DNA of 64,000 nucleotides from NCBI GenBank assembly GCA_964549105.1, contig CAZJTZ010000006.1:1-64000 (forward strand), given 5' to 3'. The first letter of the stretch is position 1; every line of letters begins with the position of its first letter. The notes beneath the pieces are model-generated. The model did not search any database and was not told the DNA's origin. It worked only from the letters and a program-made list of their open reading frames with translations. Of the stretch, positions 27,971 through 38,120 are shown piece after piece. Made by a program: the position numbers and the translations under genes. This DNA comes from Hydrogenedens sp964549105 (GTDB lineage Bacteria > Hydrogenedentota > Hydrogenedentia > Hydrogenedentales > Hydrogenedentaceae).

Positions 27971-30811
27971 ATGAGTTCTTTGTCATTTATGTTTTTTATT
28001 TCACTTATTCTTTCTTATCCACCACCTGTCAATCCGTTTGGAACAACGCAATTGATTATTGACCCACGAATGAAGAATGTTGAATATAAAGATTATTTTT
28101 TTGTTGAACGAAAAGATAATTTTATAAAAGCGAATCCACATCTCATTCATACTCTTTTCCGCAAAAAGTTCGATTTAGAAAATTCGCCCAAGCGTGCAAA
28201 CCTTTTTATTACGGCTGACGATTATTTCAGGCTCTACATTAATGGTGAATACGCACTGGAAGGACCTACAACAGGCTATCCCTTTGCCTATCCTTATTAC
28301 AAATTTGACCTGACACCATATCTAAAATCAGGCTCAAATATTATAGCCGTTCATACCTATTATAGAGGCTTAATTAATCGTGTTTGCGTTAGTGGGGACA
28401 ACCGTTCAGGACTCCTCTTCCGACTTATCATAACAGATAAACAGGGGAAAACAACCGAAATAGTGTCGGACAATACCTCATGGAAGTGCTATCCCCTTGA
28501 CGCTTTCAGTTCTACCGAAACCACTGGCTATAAAACGCAGTTTCTTGAAAATATAAATATGCAAAAGTATCCACAGGACTGGAAAAATCTTGATTATGAT
28601 GATTCTCAATGGGTAAATCCCGAAGTAGGCAAGAATGATTATTCTTTTGCCGAACTCACTGTGAAGCCTTTAGAAATTCATAACATTGCCCCTATACAGC
28701 ATAAAAATTTTTCTACCAATAATCACTTCTTCGATTTTGGCAGGGAAGTTGTCGGTTATACACGAATCAAAACGAAAGGGGAGGCAGGTAAAAAATTACT
28801 TGTTCTACATGGTGAGGAACTTGATGAAAATGGTCATGTCCGCTGGCAGATGCGGGCAAATTGTGATTATAAAGAGGAGATTACGCTGTCAGGAAAAGAG
28901 GATATTATACCCTTCTATGAATATCGTGCCTTCCGATACATAGAGATAGAAGGTGCACCTGAAGACACTACTGTTTGGGTAGAGGAACGACATTATCCTT
29001 ATGACACTTCAAAGATTTTGTTCTTGTCCGCTGATAATGAATTAACAAAAATCTGGGATATGTGCTCGTTAGGGGTTCGATTGTGTTCGCAAGAGGGTTT
29101 TGTGGATTGCCCATCGCGAGAGAAAGGACAATATTTAGGCGATGCAGTTATAACTTCGCGCTCTTTTATGTGGCTTACAGGGGATACATCTCTAACCCAA
29201 AAAGCACTAACCGATTTTCACCTGTCATCAAAAATTGATTCTGGACTCCTTGCCGTTGCACCTTCTGGTTTTATTCAAGAGTTTGCTGAATATTCATTGC
29301 AATTTCCATTAATGTTATGGGAATATTATCGCCACTCAGGAGACACCGAATTTTTAAAAACTATGGCAACGGAATGTCTTCCTCAACTATTAAAGTATTT
29401 CTCTCAATATGAAAATGAGGACAAACTCCTTACCAGCACAGGCACAAAACCTATTCTAATTGACTGGCCCAAAAATCTGCGGGATAACTTTGATTATGAT
29501 TATGCACTGAATAAACCAAATTCTGTTGTAAATGCTTTTTATTACGGTGCTATCCAAAAAACTCTTGAAATACTGAACATTTTAGGAATGGAAGATGTTT
29601 CCCTTAAAGAAAAATCGGGAAAAATATTTGAAAGTTATCAAAATACTTTCCTTGACCCTGAAAAGAAATTATACAAAGATGCTCTCGGCTCCAATCATTA
29701 CTCTTTGCATAGTAACGCAATTCCCCTTTTCTTTGGATTAGTCCAGAATGAAGAGGTAAAGCAAAACATTTTTAAATGTATCGAACAAAAAGGTTTGTCC
29801 TGTGGGGTATATATTGCCTCTTATGTTATAGAAGCATGCTTTAAGGAAGGAAATCCCAATCTGGGATGGAAATTGCTGACCAATGATACAGAATCTTCAT
29901 GGAAAGAAATGCTTCGTCAGGGTGCAACATCCTGTTTAGAAGCATGGAAACCTGAAATGAAAACGAATATGAGTTGGTGCCACGCATGGAGCAGTTGTCC
30001 AATCTACCTCATCTCTGAATATGTTTTAGGTTTGAAACCATCAAAACCAGGCTGGCAAGAAATACGATTTGCCCCTGCAAATATTGATAATCTACCAGAA
30101 ATGCACTTTATAAAACCATTACCCAATGGAGGTTACTGTTCCGTGAATGCGAAAAATAAAAACTATACCCTGACTACTCCTGAAAATGTCAAAGTAAATA
30201 CGGAGAGTCAGCAAGGACAAACATTAACCGTTTCTCATTCCGTTTCACATCAAACTCCCCAGGGCCTAACCGAGCAGGAAAAGGAAGTTTTACAAAAGTA
30301 TCAATGGGAATCAGAGGTCGGCAAAAATCAAGGTATCTGGGTCTCTGTAAAACAGCAGAAATTATCTGTTATTAAGGGAGGGAAAATAATCTGGCAGGCA
30401 TTATGCTCGACAGCCGAAAAAGGGACAGGAGAGATAAAAGGTTCTGAAAAAACACCCTGTGGCTGGCACTATGTAAAAGAAAAAACGGGAGACAATGCAC
30501 CTTGGGGACAAATATTTAAAAATCGTGAGCCAGCAGGTATCTGGGATAGAAATCAAAAGGTAGAGGACTCTCTTGTCCTTACACGAATCCTCTGGCTTGA
30601 TGGATTAGAAAAAGGAAAGAACAAAGGCACTAATACAGAAGGAGAAGTTGTGGATTCTTATCAGCGTTTCATTTATATACATGGAACAAATAAGGAAGAC
30701 TTGATTGGCACACCTGCTACCCACGGTTGTATCTGCTTAACCAACGACAATGTCATTTTCCTATATCACCTTACCCCAATTGAGACAAAGGTCCTCATAA
30801 CCGAGGAATAA
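27971..30811 (+). CDS. GH78-like alpha-L-rhamnosidase fused to an L,D-transpeptidase domain
   Basis: 946 residues in one uninterrupted frame; AAAGG lies seven bases before the ATG. A short export signal is followed by rhamnosidase N-terminal beta domains (LFITADDYFRLYINGEYALE; FDFGREVVGYTRI). The six-hairpin catalytic barrel includes FVDCPSREKGQYLGDA and WCHAWSSCPIYLISEYVLGL; the C-terminal beta domain follows. From about residue 788 a YkuD domain begins (QGIWVSVKQQKLSVIKGGK). It has TPCGWHYVKEKTG, FIYIHGTN and the catalytic TPATHGCICL with C920; the usual Arg after HGC(I/V) is Cys here. L,D-transpeptidases cross-link peptidoglycan or attach proteins to it, so the enzyme may anchor itself to, or act on, the cell wall. 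I know no such fusion. Confidence 0.88.
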   Translation: MSSLSFMFFISLILSYPPPVNPFGTTQLIIDPRMKNVEYKDYFFVERKDNFIKANPHLIHTLFRKKFDLENSPKRANLFITADDYFRLYINGEYALEGPTTGYPFAYPYYKFDLTPYLKSGSNIIAVHTYYRGLINRVCVSGDNRSGLLFRLIITDKQGKTTEIVSDNTSWKCYPLDAFSSTETTGYKTQFLENINMQKYPQDWKNLDYDDSQWVNPEVGKNDYSFAELTVKPLEIHNIAPIQHKNFSTNNHFFDFGREVVGYTRIKTKGEAGKKLLVLHGEELDENGHVRWQMRANCDYKEEITLSGKEDIIPFYEYRAFRYIEIEGAPEDTTVWVEERHYPYDTSKILFLSADNELTKIWDMCSLGVRLCSQEGFVDCPSREKGQYLGDAVITSRSFMWLTGDTSLTQKALTDFHLSSKIDSGLLAVAPSGFIQEFAEYSLQFPLMLWEYYRHSGDTEFLKTMATECLPQLLKYFSQYENEDKLLTSTGTKPILIDWPKNLRDNFDYDYALNKPNSVVNAFYYGAIQKTLEILNILGMEDVSLKEKSGKIFESYQNTFLDPEKKLYKDALGSNHYSLHSNAIPLFFGLVQNEEVKQNIFKCIEQKGLSCGVYIASYVIEACFKEGNPNLGWKLLTNDTESSWKEMLRQGATSCLEAWKPEMKTNMSWCHAWSSCPIYLISEYVLGLKPSKPGWQEIRFAPANIDNLPEMHFIKPLPNGGYCSVNAKNKNYTLTTPENVKVNTESQQGQTLTVSHSVSHQTPQGLTEQEKEVLQKYQWESEVGKNQGIWVSVKQQKLSVIKGGKIIWQALCSTAEKGTGEIKGSEKTPCGWHYVKEKTGDNAPWGQIFKNREPAGIWDRNQKVEDSLVLTRILWLDGLEKGKNKGTNTEGEVVDSYQRFIYIHGTNKEDLIGTPATHGCICLTNDNVIFLYHLTPIETKVLITEE

Positions 30812-30964
30812 AACAATATAAAACTATTTTAAAAATTTTATATAGAATAAAGGAGAAGTGATAAAATAAACAAAATACAGTTTTTATTTTATGTTATAAC
30901 CTTTATTATATAAATAACTATTTATAAATGGTTTATATTTTATTTAAGGCTTTTATAAAAACCA

Positions 30965-30996
30965 TTATTAAACGATTTGCCTAAATCGTTTAATAA
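30965..30996. promoter_or_regulatory. 14-bp perfect palindrome upstream of the Fic gene
   Basis: TTATTAAACGATTT (30965-30978) and AAATCGTTTAATAA (30983-30996) are perfect inverted copies around GCCT, 41 bp before the Fic start and about 150 bp after the rhamnosidase stop. It could be an operator for an AT-rich-binding regulator. On the plus strand it has no U-tract directly after it, which argues against a simple terminator. Confidence 0.55.
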
Positions 30997-31037
30997 GAAA
31001 AGTTCTTATTAAAGAAAGTTAAATAAGAAATATTATA

Positions 31038-32201
31038 TTGAAACGAGTTTCCACAGGAAGATATACAATAAAAACAGTGATGAATGAACAAATCAGGACA
31101 TTTATCCCTAATCCTTTGCCACCAGAGCCGCCACTTGATTTGTCCTCTGGTAGAGGTCAATTATTGGAACAAGCAATACTTGCATTAGGAAGACTTGATA
31201 GTATTAGCCTTTTATTACCCGAACCTGATATTTTTCTATATTCATATATTCGGCGAGAAGCAGTTATCTCCTCACAGATAGAGGGGATACAATCTTCACT
31301 GTCGGACCTTTTATTATTTGAATTAAATGAATATCCGGGCTCGCCTATTGAAAATGTAACAGAAGTTGCTAATTATGTATCGGCTTTGGAACATGGCTTG
31401 AAACGATTAAGGGAGGGTTTCCCCTTTTCAAATCGTTTAATTCGTGAAGCACATGAAATTTTATTAGCAAAAGGTCGAGGTAGTGAAAAGTCCCCAGGTG
31501 AATTTAGAACTACTCAAAATTGGATAGGTGGGTCGCGTCCAGGCAATGCACATTTTGTTCCACCACCTCCAGAGGAAGTTCCAGAATGCATGTCTTCCTT
31601 AGAAAAATTTATCCATGATAAAAATATTCCTTATCCCTCTTTGATTAAAGCAGGTTTAGCCCATGTTCAGTTTGAAACAATACACCCATTTTTAGATGGA
31701 AATGGTAGAATAGGAAGATTGCTTATTGCTTTTATCCTGCGCAATGAAGGAATTTTGCAGAAACCTCTTCTTTATCTAAGTTTATATTTTAAGCAGAATA
31801 GAGATGAGTATTACAGACTATTAGATACAGTTCGTCAGGAAGGAGATTGGGAAAGTTGGATAGATTTCTTTCTCACAGGGGCTATAGACACAGCCAATAA
31901 TGCGGTAGAAACTGCCCAGCATTTATTAATACTTTTCAAAGAAGATACACAAAAAATTAAATCCATTGGACGCAAAGCCGATACAGCACTACGAATTTTT
32001 AATATTTTTTGTGAACGACCTGTTTTAAATGTAAAGGAAATATGTGAAAAGACAGGGCTAAGTTTTCCTTCAGCAGGAAAGGGGATAAATAATCTTTTGC
32101 GACTTGGGATAACGCGTGAGATTACAGGTAAAAAACGAAACAGAATTTATGTTTATAAGAAATATCTTGACATCTTGAATAAGGGGGCAGAACATCTGTA
32201 A
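31038..32201 (+). CDS. Fic-domain protein (AMP transferase-like) with winged helix
   Basis: 387 residues from a TTG; an ATG 42 bases later would remove the conserved STGRY start, so I prefer the TTG although the ribosome site is poor. The order is that of the common Fic_N-Fic-HTH family. The N-terminal part IRTFIPNPLPPEPPLDL is followed by the alpha-inhibitory motif SSQIEGIQ. The catalytic HPFLDGNGRIGR has H216, and a C-terminal helix-turn-helix follows (VKEICEKTGLSFPSAGKGIN). Such proteins transfer AMP from ATP to a target hydroxyl and may autoregulate through the HTH. The perfect palindrome just upstream is a candidate operator. No antitoxin gene is adjacent; inhibition would be internal. 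Confidence 0.9.
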   Translation: MKRVSTGRYTIKTVMNEQIRTFIPNPLPPEPPLDLSSGRGQLLEQAILALGRLDSISLLLPEPDIFLYSYIRREAVISSQIEGIQSSLSDLLLFELNEYPGSPIENVTEVANYVSALEHGLKRLREGFPFSNRLIREAHEILLAKGRGSEKSPGEFRTTQNWIGGSRPGNAHFVPPPPEEVPECMSSLEKFIHDKNIPYPSLIKAGLAHVQFETIHPFLDGNGRIGRLLIAFILRNEGILQKPLLYLSLYFKQNRDEYYRLLDTVRQEGDWESWIDFFLTGAIDTANNAVETAQHLLILFKEDTQKIKSIGRKADTALRIFNIFCERPVLNVKEICEKTGLSFPSAGKGINNLLRLGITREITGKKRNRIYVYKKYLDILNKGAEHL

Positions 32202-32259
32202 CAAAAAACACCTGGTATATAATAACGAGGTAAAATGTTTTTATCCTCCGGACACAACA

Positions 32260-34386
32260 CTATCTTGATTTCTGACTTTCATTCAATCGAATCTGATACG
32301 CCTTTTTATTAATTTTCTGTGCTGATTTTACGATTTCTCTATAAGGGCTATTGGTAACATCTACCAGTCCTATATTATAGTTTTCTCCATCAAAATATCT
32401 ACCTGTGATAGGCTCATCTGCCCATTGGAACCAATGGCAACCTATAAACAAGGGATTCGTTATAACGCTTGTAACATAATTTACATACTTTTCTGCACGG
32501 TCTTTTTGATTTTCACATTGGACTAAGCCAGGGTGAAACATGCCACGGTCCAATGCGCCAAAGTGGAATTCTCCGATAAGAATGGGTTTTTCTGTAATTT
32601 TGAACAAGTCATGTTCTCGGGGGATTTCTTTCCGATATGTATTAAGACTTACTACATCCACATATTTTTGTGCAGATTTCCATACAAATTTCGGTGGAAA
32701 TCCCGCAAACCTACAACCCATATATAATTGATTGGGGGCATATTTCTTCACTGCTTGTGCCACAGTTGAGAAATACTTATCTGCAAACTTTAATAAATAA
32801 TCATTTCTATCGTTATTCAGTCCTTCTGTTTCATTCTCAGGTTTTCTTAATTCAGTCCAATCGTTAAAAGAAGTGTTCCAGGACTGATTTAATGTTTCTA
32901 TTGTCCCATACTTATCTTTACAGAACTGTATTAATTCCTTTTTACAGGGCTGTTCCAAATCATTATTAATAGTCCCTTCCCATACACCGTCCCATGAAAG
33001 TTCATTGTCTACAAAATAGCCGACACAAAACGGATTTTCTTTATACAACGCTATGTTATTGCTTATACTTTTTTCAACAACTTCATTAAACTGTGGGTCA
33101 AAAACATCATATATTGGTCCCCAATATCCCGGTGCATTTTTTATCCGTGGAGCATTACCAATTCCTAAAAACACAATAAAAGGTATCTCTTTGTCAGCAA
33201 AAGCAGGGACCAAACTCCATGCACCTATAGTATTAAATCCCCATGTTTTTAGGCGTGCAATTGACTGTTCACTCCACGGCTGTTCCCAATTCTCTCCAAA
33301 TTGACGAATTATGTTTGCCTTATAAAAACAAAATGTCCGTCCTTCTTCCAAAATATGTCCGAACCAATGTCCACCCTTGCCTACATAGCCAAAACAATTC
33401 TTAAATTTAGGGTCATTTGCATCTGGCAAGTATTCAAACCAATTTTCTCTTTTCTCAACAAAGGTAAAGTCATTAAGTCCTACGCAATCAACACCTATTG
33501 ACAGAAACAAATGTCCATCCGGAGTTACAAACCACCAATAGCCATTTATTAACTCTGTCCTGAACCAGCCCGTAGATTTTAATTGAGGACCCTTTTTCCA
33601 GCCCCCATATATATCAAAATCCTTTCCAATTATGGATTTCCCTTTTATTTGTGCTAATTCCTTCTTTGCGTTTTCTACCATTTCTCTTTCAGAATGAGTT
33701 TTTCCTTTCCAGTCTGTATGTTTATATTGACCTAACGAATCTACAAAAGGCAAGGTAAAATTGGGCAGGTTATACTGTTTATCGAGTTCAATTTTTTGAA
33801 TTATAAGGTTTGTTGGGGCAGCCGGATGGTCGAGGAAGATTTGAAATCCAACAACCCTCGACAAATCCAAACTTTTGCCCTTCGCTTCAACAAAATTTCC
33901 GGGAGATTGACGCATTCCCCACAAAGGATGTTTTGAATAAACCCCCAATCTCTTTTTATCCTGAGGGATATAGAAAGGATAAGAGTGGTTAGGCAATAAA
34001 ATTGAAAAATAGGTTTCCTTATTCGGTGGTAAATTAAATCCTCCCGTTATGCAATTTTCTTTTCCATCTGCACCATCATTATCAATTCGGACATAGACTT
34101 GCACCTGTTGTCTTTCTGGATTATAAATTTTCAAATTTAACCAGCAATATTCCGACCAATCCCAATAACCCGATTTGGATTTAAAGAATATGTTAGGCCA
34201 ATCTACCGTATAAAATTTTACCTTTGTTCCTTCTTCCTTCCCTATTTCCATTTTTTTCACATCTACATTGCGGCATTCAATAGTCCCGATAAACGGACTT
34301 CCATCAATAGAAAACTCCGAAATTTCATTACTAAAGCAAAAAAACGAGCAAAGCATTAGCAAACAAAAAAACAGTATTTTCTTCAT
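32260..34386 (-). CDS. Secreted agarase-like glycoside hydrolase (GH50-like)
   Basis: 708 residues with signal peptide MKKILFFCLLMLCSFFCFS. An N-terminal beta-sandwich of about 210 residues (carbohydrate-binding-like) precedes a TIM barrel beginning GWFRTELINGYWWFVTPDGH, typical of GH50-type beta-agarases. The acid/base candidate is the Glu in YFVDNELSWDG; the nucleophile candidate is the Glu in PILIGEFHFGALDRG. GYWGPIYDVFDP is also conserved in this group as I remember it. It would cut agar-like or other beta-galactan chains; the exact substrate is uncertain. It converges with the Fic gene and is divergent from the kinase at 34586. Confidence 0.8.
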   Translation of the reverse strand: MKKILFFCLLMLCSFFCFSNEISEFSIDGSPFIGTIECRNVDVKKMEIGKEEGTKVKFYTVDWPNIFFKSKSGYWDWSEYCWLNLKIYNPERQQVQVYVRIDNDGADGKENCITGGFNLPPNKETYFSILLPNHSYPFYIPQDKKRLGVYSKHPLWGMRQSPGNFVEAKGKSLDLSRVVGFQIFLDHPAAPTNLIIQKIELDKQYNLPNFTLPFVDSLGQYKHTDWKGKTHSEREMVENAKKELAQIKGKSIIGKDFDIYGGWKKGPQLKSTGWFRTELINGYWWFVTPDGHLFLSIGVDCVGLNDFTFVEKRENWFEYLPDANDPKFKNCFGYVGKGGHWFGHILEEGRTFCFYKANIIRQFGENWEQPWSEQSIARLKTWGFNTIGAWSLVPAFADKEIPFIVFLGIGNAPRIKNAPGYWGPIYDVFDPQFNEVVEKSISNNIALYKENPFCVGYFVDNELSWDGVWEGTINNDLEQPCKKELIQFCKDKYGTIETLNQSWNTSFNDWTELRKPENETEGLNNDRNDYLLKFADKYFSTVAQAVKKYAPNQLYMGCRFAGFPPKFVWKSAQKYVDVVSLNTYRKEIPREHDLFKITEKPILIGEFHFGALDRGMFHPGLVQCENQKDRAEKYVNYVTSVITNPLFIGCHWFQWADEPITGRYFDGENYNIGLVDVTNSPYREIVKSAQKINKKAYQIRLNESQKSR

Positions 34387-34585
34387 TCCGATTCTCTTAT
34401 TTAAATTTCAATTACAATACAGATACATATTTCATATAATACTCTTTTATTAACAACTAACATAATTTCTGTATAGAACATATTTTTTGTGATATATTTA
34501 GGTTACAAACAAGCCATATTAATATTATCATTTTATAAAAATATATTATTATCTCAATTAAAATAAGAAGTAAAAGGAGGAGGAT

Positions 34586-36289
34586 ATGCCTAATTTAGGA
34601 CCAGAGGGTAGAAACAAAAAGGTATCTCGTTCAGCACAAAAAGGACCCCAGAAAAATAAAAGAAAGCATCAAAATACCGCTGAACCCGTTGTTACCTGTA
34701 GTAAAGAGATAGAAAAAATAAAACAGAAAGAACTCAACTCATGTAAACAATACCTCGATTTATCCCCTTCTTTATTCATCCTTTTAGATACCCAAGGAAA
34801 TATCCAACATCTAAATAAATCCGCAATGGAAACTCTCAAATGTGATTCTTCTGTAATCGGGGAAAATTGGTTTTCAACCTTTGTAATGCCATCCGACAGA
34901 GAAACCTTAAAAAAGTATTTTAAAAAAATAATAACAGAAAAAGACATAACCGATACAGAAGATATTGTGCATATATTAAATTTGCAACATGAAGAAAAGA
35001 CTCTTATATTAAGGCATGCTCCCCTCTACGATACTGATGAAAAAATTACTGGCTTAATCTATTCTGGCATGGACATCACAAATAAAATTCAAACAGAACG
35101 AGAACGACAGGTAGTAGAGGAAAAAATTCGCCAAACTCAGCGGTTAGAAAGTGTTGGGATTCTTACGGGTGGCATGGCACATGATTTTAACAATTTGTTG
35201 GTTGGAATTATCGGTAATGCAGATTTAGCCATGACGGAAACACCTCCCGATTCTCCTGCCAATTACTACTTAAAGGAAATTATTCGCATTTCAAAAGAAT
35301 TGTCACATTTAACCCAGGAATTACTGACATACGCAGGTAAGGAAAAGACATTCGTTAAACCCATTTCAATAACAACATTGATAAAAAACATTGACACCCT
35401 CATTGAATCATCTATCTCTAAAAAAATCATTGTTAAATATGATTTAGATGAAAATCTACCTTTGATTAATGCTGACCCAACCCATATACAACAATTAATT
35501 ATTAATTTGGTATCCAACGCAGCCGAGGCTATTGGCGAGAAATCGGGTGTTATAACTATTATCACGAAGCACATGTATTGCGACAGTAAATATTGGCAAA
35601 CCACTTATTTCGGCGAACACTGTAAAGAGGGGGATTATGTCTATTTAGAAATTATTGATAATGGAGCAGGTATACCCCAAGAGATTCAGGAACGAATATT
35701 CGAACCGTTCTTTACAACCAAACTTACAGGGAGAGGTTTAGGACTTTCCGCTGTAGCAGGAATTGTTCAAGCCTATCATGGGTCTATTAAAATATACACT
35801 GAATTGGGAAAAGGCACCTCTTTCAAAATTTTCTTCCCAACAATAAATGTTAAAACTTCTCATCGCAACACTACCTCTTATACACATTACACACAAGAAC
35901 AACAAAAATCCGAAACCAATAAAAAACAGATACTCGTCGTAGACGATGAAAAATTAGTAAGGGATACAGTAAAGAATATGCTTGAAATAGGAGGTTATCA
36001 AGTTCTTCTGGCTACAAACGGCGAAGAAGCAATTGATACTTATACGAGGAACCAGGACAAAATTGACCTGGTCATCTTAGATATGAGTATGCCCGTAATG
36101 GACGGAGAAGAAACCTTCCGTGAACTGCGTCGAATTAATCCAGAAGTCAAAGTAATTTTAACCAGCGGATATAACGAAAAAGATGTGTTAGAACGATTTA
36201 TTGGTAAAGGACTTACAGGATTTATCCAAAAACCTTTTATTTTATCCGCTTTTCTAGAAATCATTAAGTCTCTTATTGACAAAAAATAA
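34586..36289 (+). CDS. Hybrid sensor histidine kinase (PAS, kinase, receiver)
   Basis: 567 residues, no membrane segment. A basic, disordered start (about 45 residues) precedes one PAS domain (SLFILLDTQGNIQHLNKSAM). The HisKA motif GGMAHDFNNLL has H199; the ATPase domain has VSNAAEAIG, IIDNGAGIPQEI and GRGLGLSAVAGIV. The receiver has Asp499 in VILDMSMP. It is the same HDFNN subtype as the kinase at 15078-17492, with fewer PAS domains. A strong AAGGAGGAGG ribosome site precedes the ATG. No DNA-binding output domain is present, so the receiver probably modulates the kinase or passes phosphate to an unlinked partner. Confidence 0.92.
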   Translation: MPNLGPEGRNKKVSRSAQKGPQKNKRKHQNTAEPVVTCSKEIEKIKQKELNSCKQYLDLSPSLFILLDTQGNIQHLNKSAMETLKCDSSVIGENWFSTFVMPSDRETLKKYFKKIITEKDITDTEDIVHILNLQHEEKTLILRHAPLYDTDEKITGLIYSGMDITNKIQTERERQVVEEKIRQTQRLESVGILTGGMAHDFNNLLVGIIGNADLAMTETPPDSPANYYLKEIIRISKELSHLTQELLTYAGKEKTFVKPISITTLIKNIDTLIESSISKKIIVKYDLDENLPLINADPTHIQQLIINLVSNAAEAIGEKSGVITIITKHMYCDSKYWQTTYFGEHCKEGDYVYLEIIDNGAGIPQEIQERIFEPFFTTKLTGRGLGLSAVAGIVQAYHGSIKIYTELGKGTSFKIFFPTINVKTSHRNTTSYTHYTQEQQKSETNKKQILVVDDEKLVRDTVKNMLEIGGYQVLLATNGEEAIDTYTRNQDKIDLVILDMSMPVMDGEETFRELRRINPEVKVILTSGYNEKDVLERFIGKGLTGFIQKPFILSAFLEIIKSLIDKK

Positions 36290-36469
36290 AAAGCATTACT
36301 CGCTACCGTAATTATATACTCATACCTTTGTAAAAACTATTTTTCTATCTGTTCATTTGGACTTTTATCCTCTCAACTCATTATAATACTTCTCATCTTT
36401 CTTAAAAATAATTTCTTGTTTAAAACCAATACAGTCAAAAAAACTTTTGATTGCCCTTCATAGTCATAC

Positions 36470-36559
36470 GGAGAGATGTCCGAGTGGCTTAAGGAGCACG
36501 CTTGGAAAGCGTGTGTACGGGGAACCGTACCGAGGGTTCGAATCCCTCTCTCTCCGCCA
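36470..36559 (+). tRNA. tRNA-Ser (anticodon GGA), CCA encoded
   Basis: The acceptor stem GGAGAGA pairs with TCTCTCC. The anticodon stem CACGC/GCGTG holds loop TTGGAAA, giving anticodon GGA (codons UCC/UCU). The long variable arm TACGG-GGAA-CCGTA is that of a serine tRNA. The T arm GAGGG-TTCGAAT-CCCTC is intact, and discriminator G is followed by CCA. Confidence 0.97.
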
Positions 36560-36776
36560 CTTACCACCACAAGAATTTTTTTGAAACATGGTAATCCATA
36601 CTTCAACTTAATTAAAATCTTTTCTTCTCAAAAAAATTAAGGGATAGGCTTTACTCTCAAAATCTTTCTTCTTATTGACATAAGATAATGAAATTAAAAA
36701 CATGCTTTCAGATACGAAAACAGAATATAATTTTATTTGTAACTTTTAATAATCAATGATAAAAGGAGAAGGTTGT

Positions 36777-37949
36777 ATGAGTTTTCAGATGTATGTGCCT
36801 ACAAGAATTTTATTTGGTGCAGGTCAACTTAATAATTTGGGTACCCAAAAAATGCCCGGGAAAAAGGCACTACTCGTAATATCTAATGGAAAGTCTGTCA
36901 GAGAAAACGGTGCTCTGTCAAGAACAGAAGAACAACTAAAAAAGGCGGGCGTAGAATTTGTTTTGTTTGATAAGATTCAAGCAAACCCATTAAAGAGCAC
37001 GGTAATGGAAGGTGCCACTGTTGCAAGAGAACATAATTGCGACTTTATAGTGGCACTGGGAGGTGGAAGTGTAATGGACGCCAGCAAGGCAATTGCTATG
37101 ATGGCAACAAATGATGGCGATTTGTGGGACTATGTAGAAGGCGGAACTGGCAAAAGCCTACCACTTAAAAATCTACCTATACCCCTAATTTGTATTACCA
37201 CAACCGCTGGCACAGGTAGTGAAGTAGACCCTTGGGGAGTTATAACCAAAGAGGAAACAAACGAAAAGATTGGCGTCGGTGGACATGACTCTTTGTATCC
37301 TGTTCTGGCAATTGTTGACCCTGAACTAATGAAGTCTGTGCCTCCTAAATTCACTGCCTATCAAGGTTTCGACGCACTGTTTCATAGCACAGAATGCTAT
37401 ATTTCTGCCTATCACAATCTTATGAGCGATATGTATGCCTTAACAGCCATTGAGAATGTTGGAAAATATCTGCCAAGGGCTGTAAAAAACGGAAAGGATA
37501 TGGAAGCCCGTGAAGGTGTGGCTTTTGCAAATACGCTTTCTGGCGTTGTAATGACTCTCAGCCTTACTACTGCGGAACATTCACTCGAACATGCAATGTC
37601 TGCTTACCATCAAGAGTTGCCACATGGAGCCGGCTTGATTATTTTATCTAAGGCATTCTATGAATTCTTCATCGAAAAGCATGCCTGCGATGACCGTTTT
37701 ATTCGTATGGCACAAGCACTGGGAATAAAAGATGCACAAAAACCAGAGGATTTTATCACTGCACTTGTAAAACTTCAAGAAGATTGTGGTGTTGCTGACT
37801 TAAAAATGTCAGATTATGGTATACAGCCTTCCGAATTTGACACTCTGGCGAAAAATGCCCGCGAAACAATGGGTGGCCTATTTGCAGGCAATCCTTGCGA
37901 AATGACTCATGAAGACTGCATAGAGATTTATAAAAAGTCATACAAATAA
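36777..37949 (+). CDS. Iron-containing alcohol dehydrogenase
   Basis: 390 residues from the ATG at 36777, which has AAAGGAG eight bases upstream; the ATG at 36756 has no ribosome site. Group III metal-dependent alcohol dehydrogenase: start FQMYVPTRILFGAGQL, NAD(P)-binding IVALGGGSVMDASKAIA, TTTAGTGSEVDPWGVI, and Fe-ligand His residues in TAEHSLEHAMSAYHQELPHG. It interconverts an alcohol and an aldehyde or ketone with NAD(P)H, like butanol and 1,3-propanediol dehydrogenases. It stands alone, before a sugar isomerase, and may serve fermentation or aldehyde removal. Confidence 0.94.
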   Translation: MSFQMYVPTRILFGAGQLNNLGTQKMPGKKALLVISNGKSVRENGALSRTEEQLKKAGVEFVLFDKIQANPLKSTVMEGATVAREHNCDFIVALGGGSVMDASKAIAMMATNDGDLWDYVEGGTGKSLPLKNLPIPLICITTTAGTGSEVDPWGVITKEETNEKIGVGGHDSLYPVLAIVDPELMKSVPPKFTAYQGFDALFHSTECYISAYHNLMSDMYALTAIENVGKYLPRAVKNGKDMEAREGVAFANTLSGVVMTLSLTTAEHSLEHAMSAYHQELPHGAGLIILSKAFYEFFIEKHACDDRFIRMAQALGIKDAQKPEDFITALVKLQEDCGVADLKMSDYGIQPSEFDTLAKNARETMGGLFAGNPCEMTHEDCIEIYKKSYK

Positions 37950-38120
37950 AATTAGTATAACCTGATTAACGAAATAGTTCTAAAGGGTTGATAAGGAAAA
38001 TAAATTAACATTACATAGTGCCGCAGAAGCATATAAACTTTTCTATTTGATACCTAAATATTGATAAGATAATATGTGGTTAAATTTATTTTATCTTAAA
38101 CAGTAGAAAGGACTTTCGTT

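Noticed and set aside
36373..36606. Minus-strand ORF reading GERGIRTLGTVPRTHAFQAC
   Set aside because: It is the antisense of tRNA-Ser(GGA), a known recurrent mis-annotation; no ribosome site or family support.
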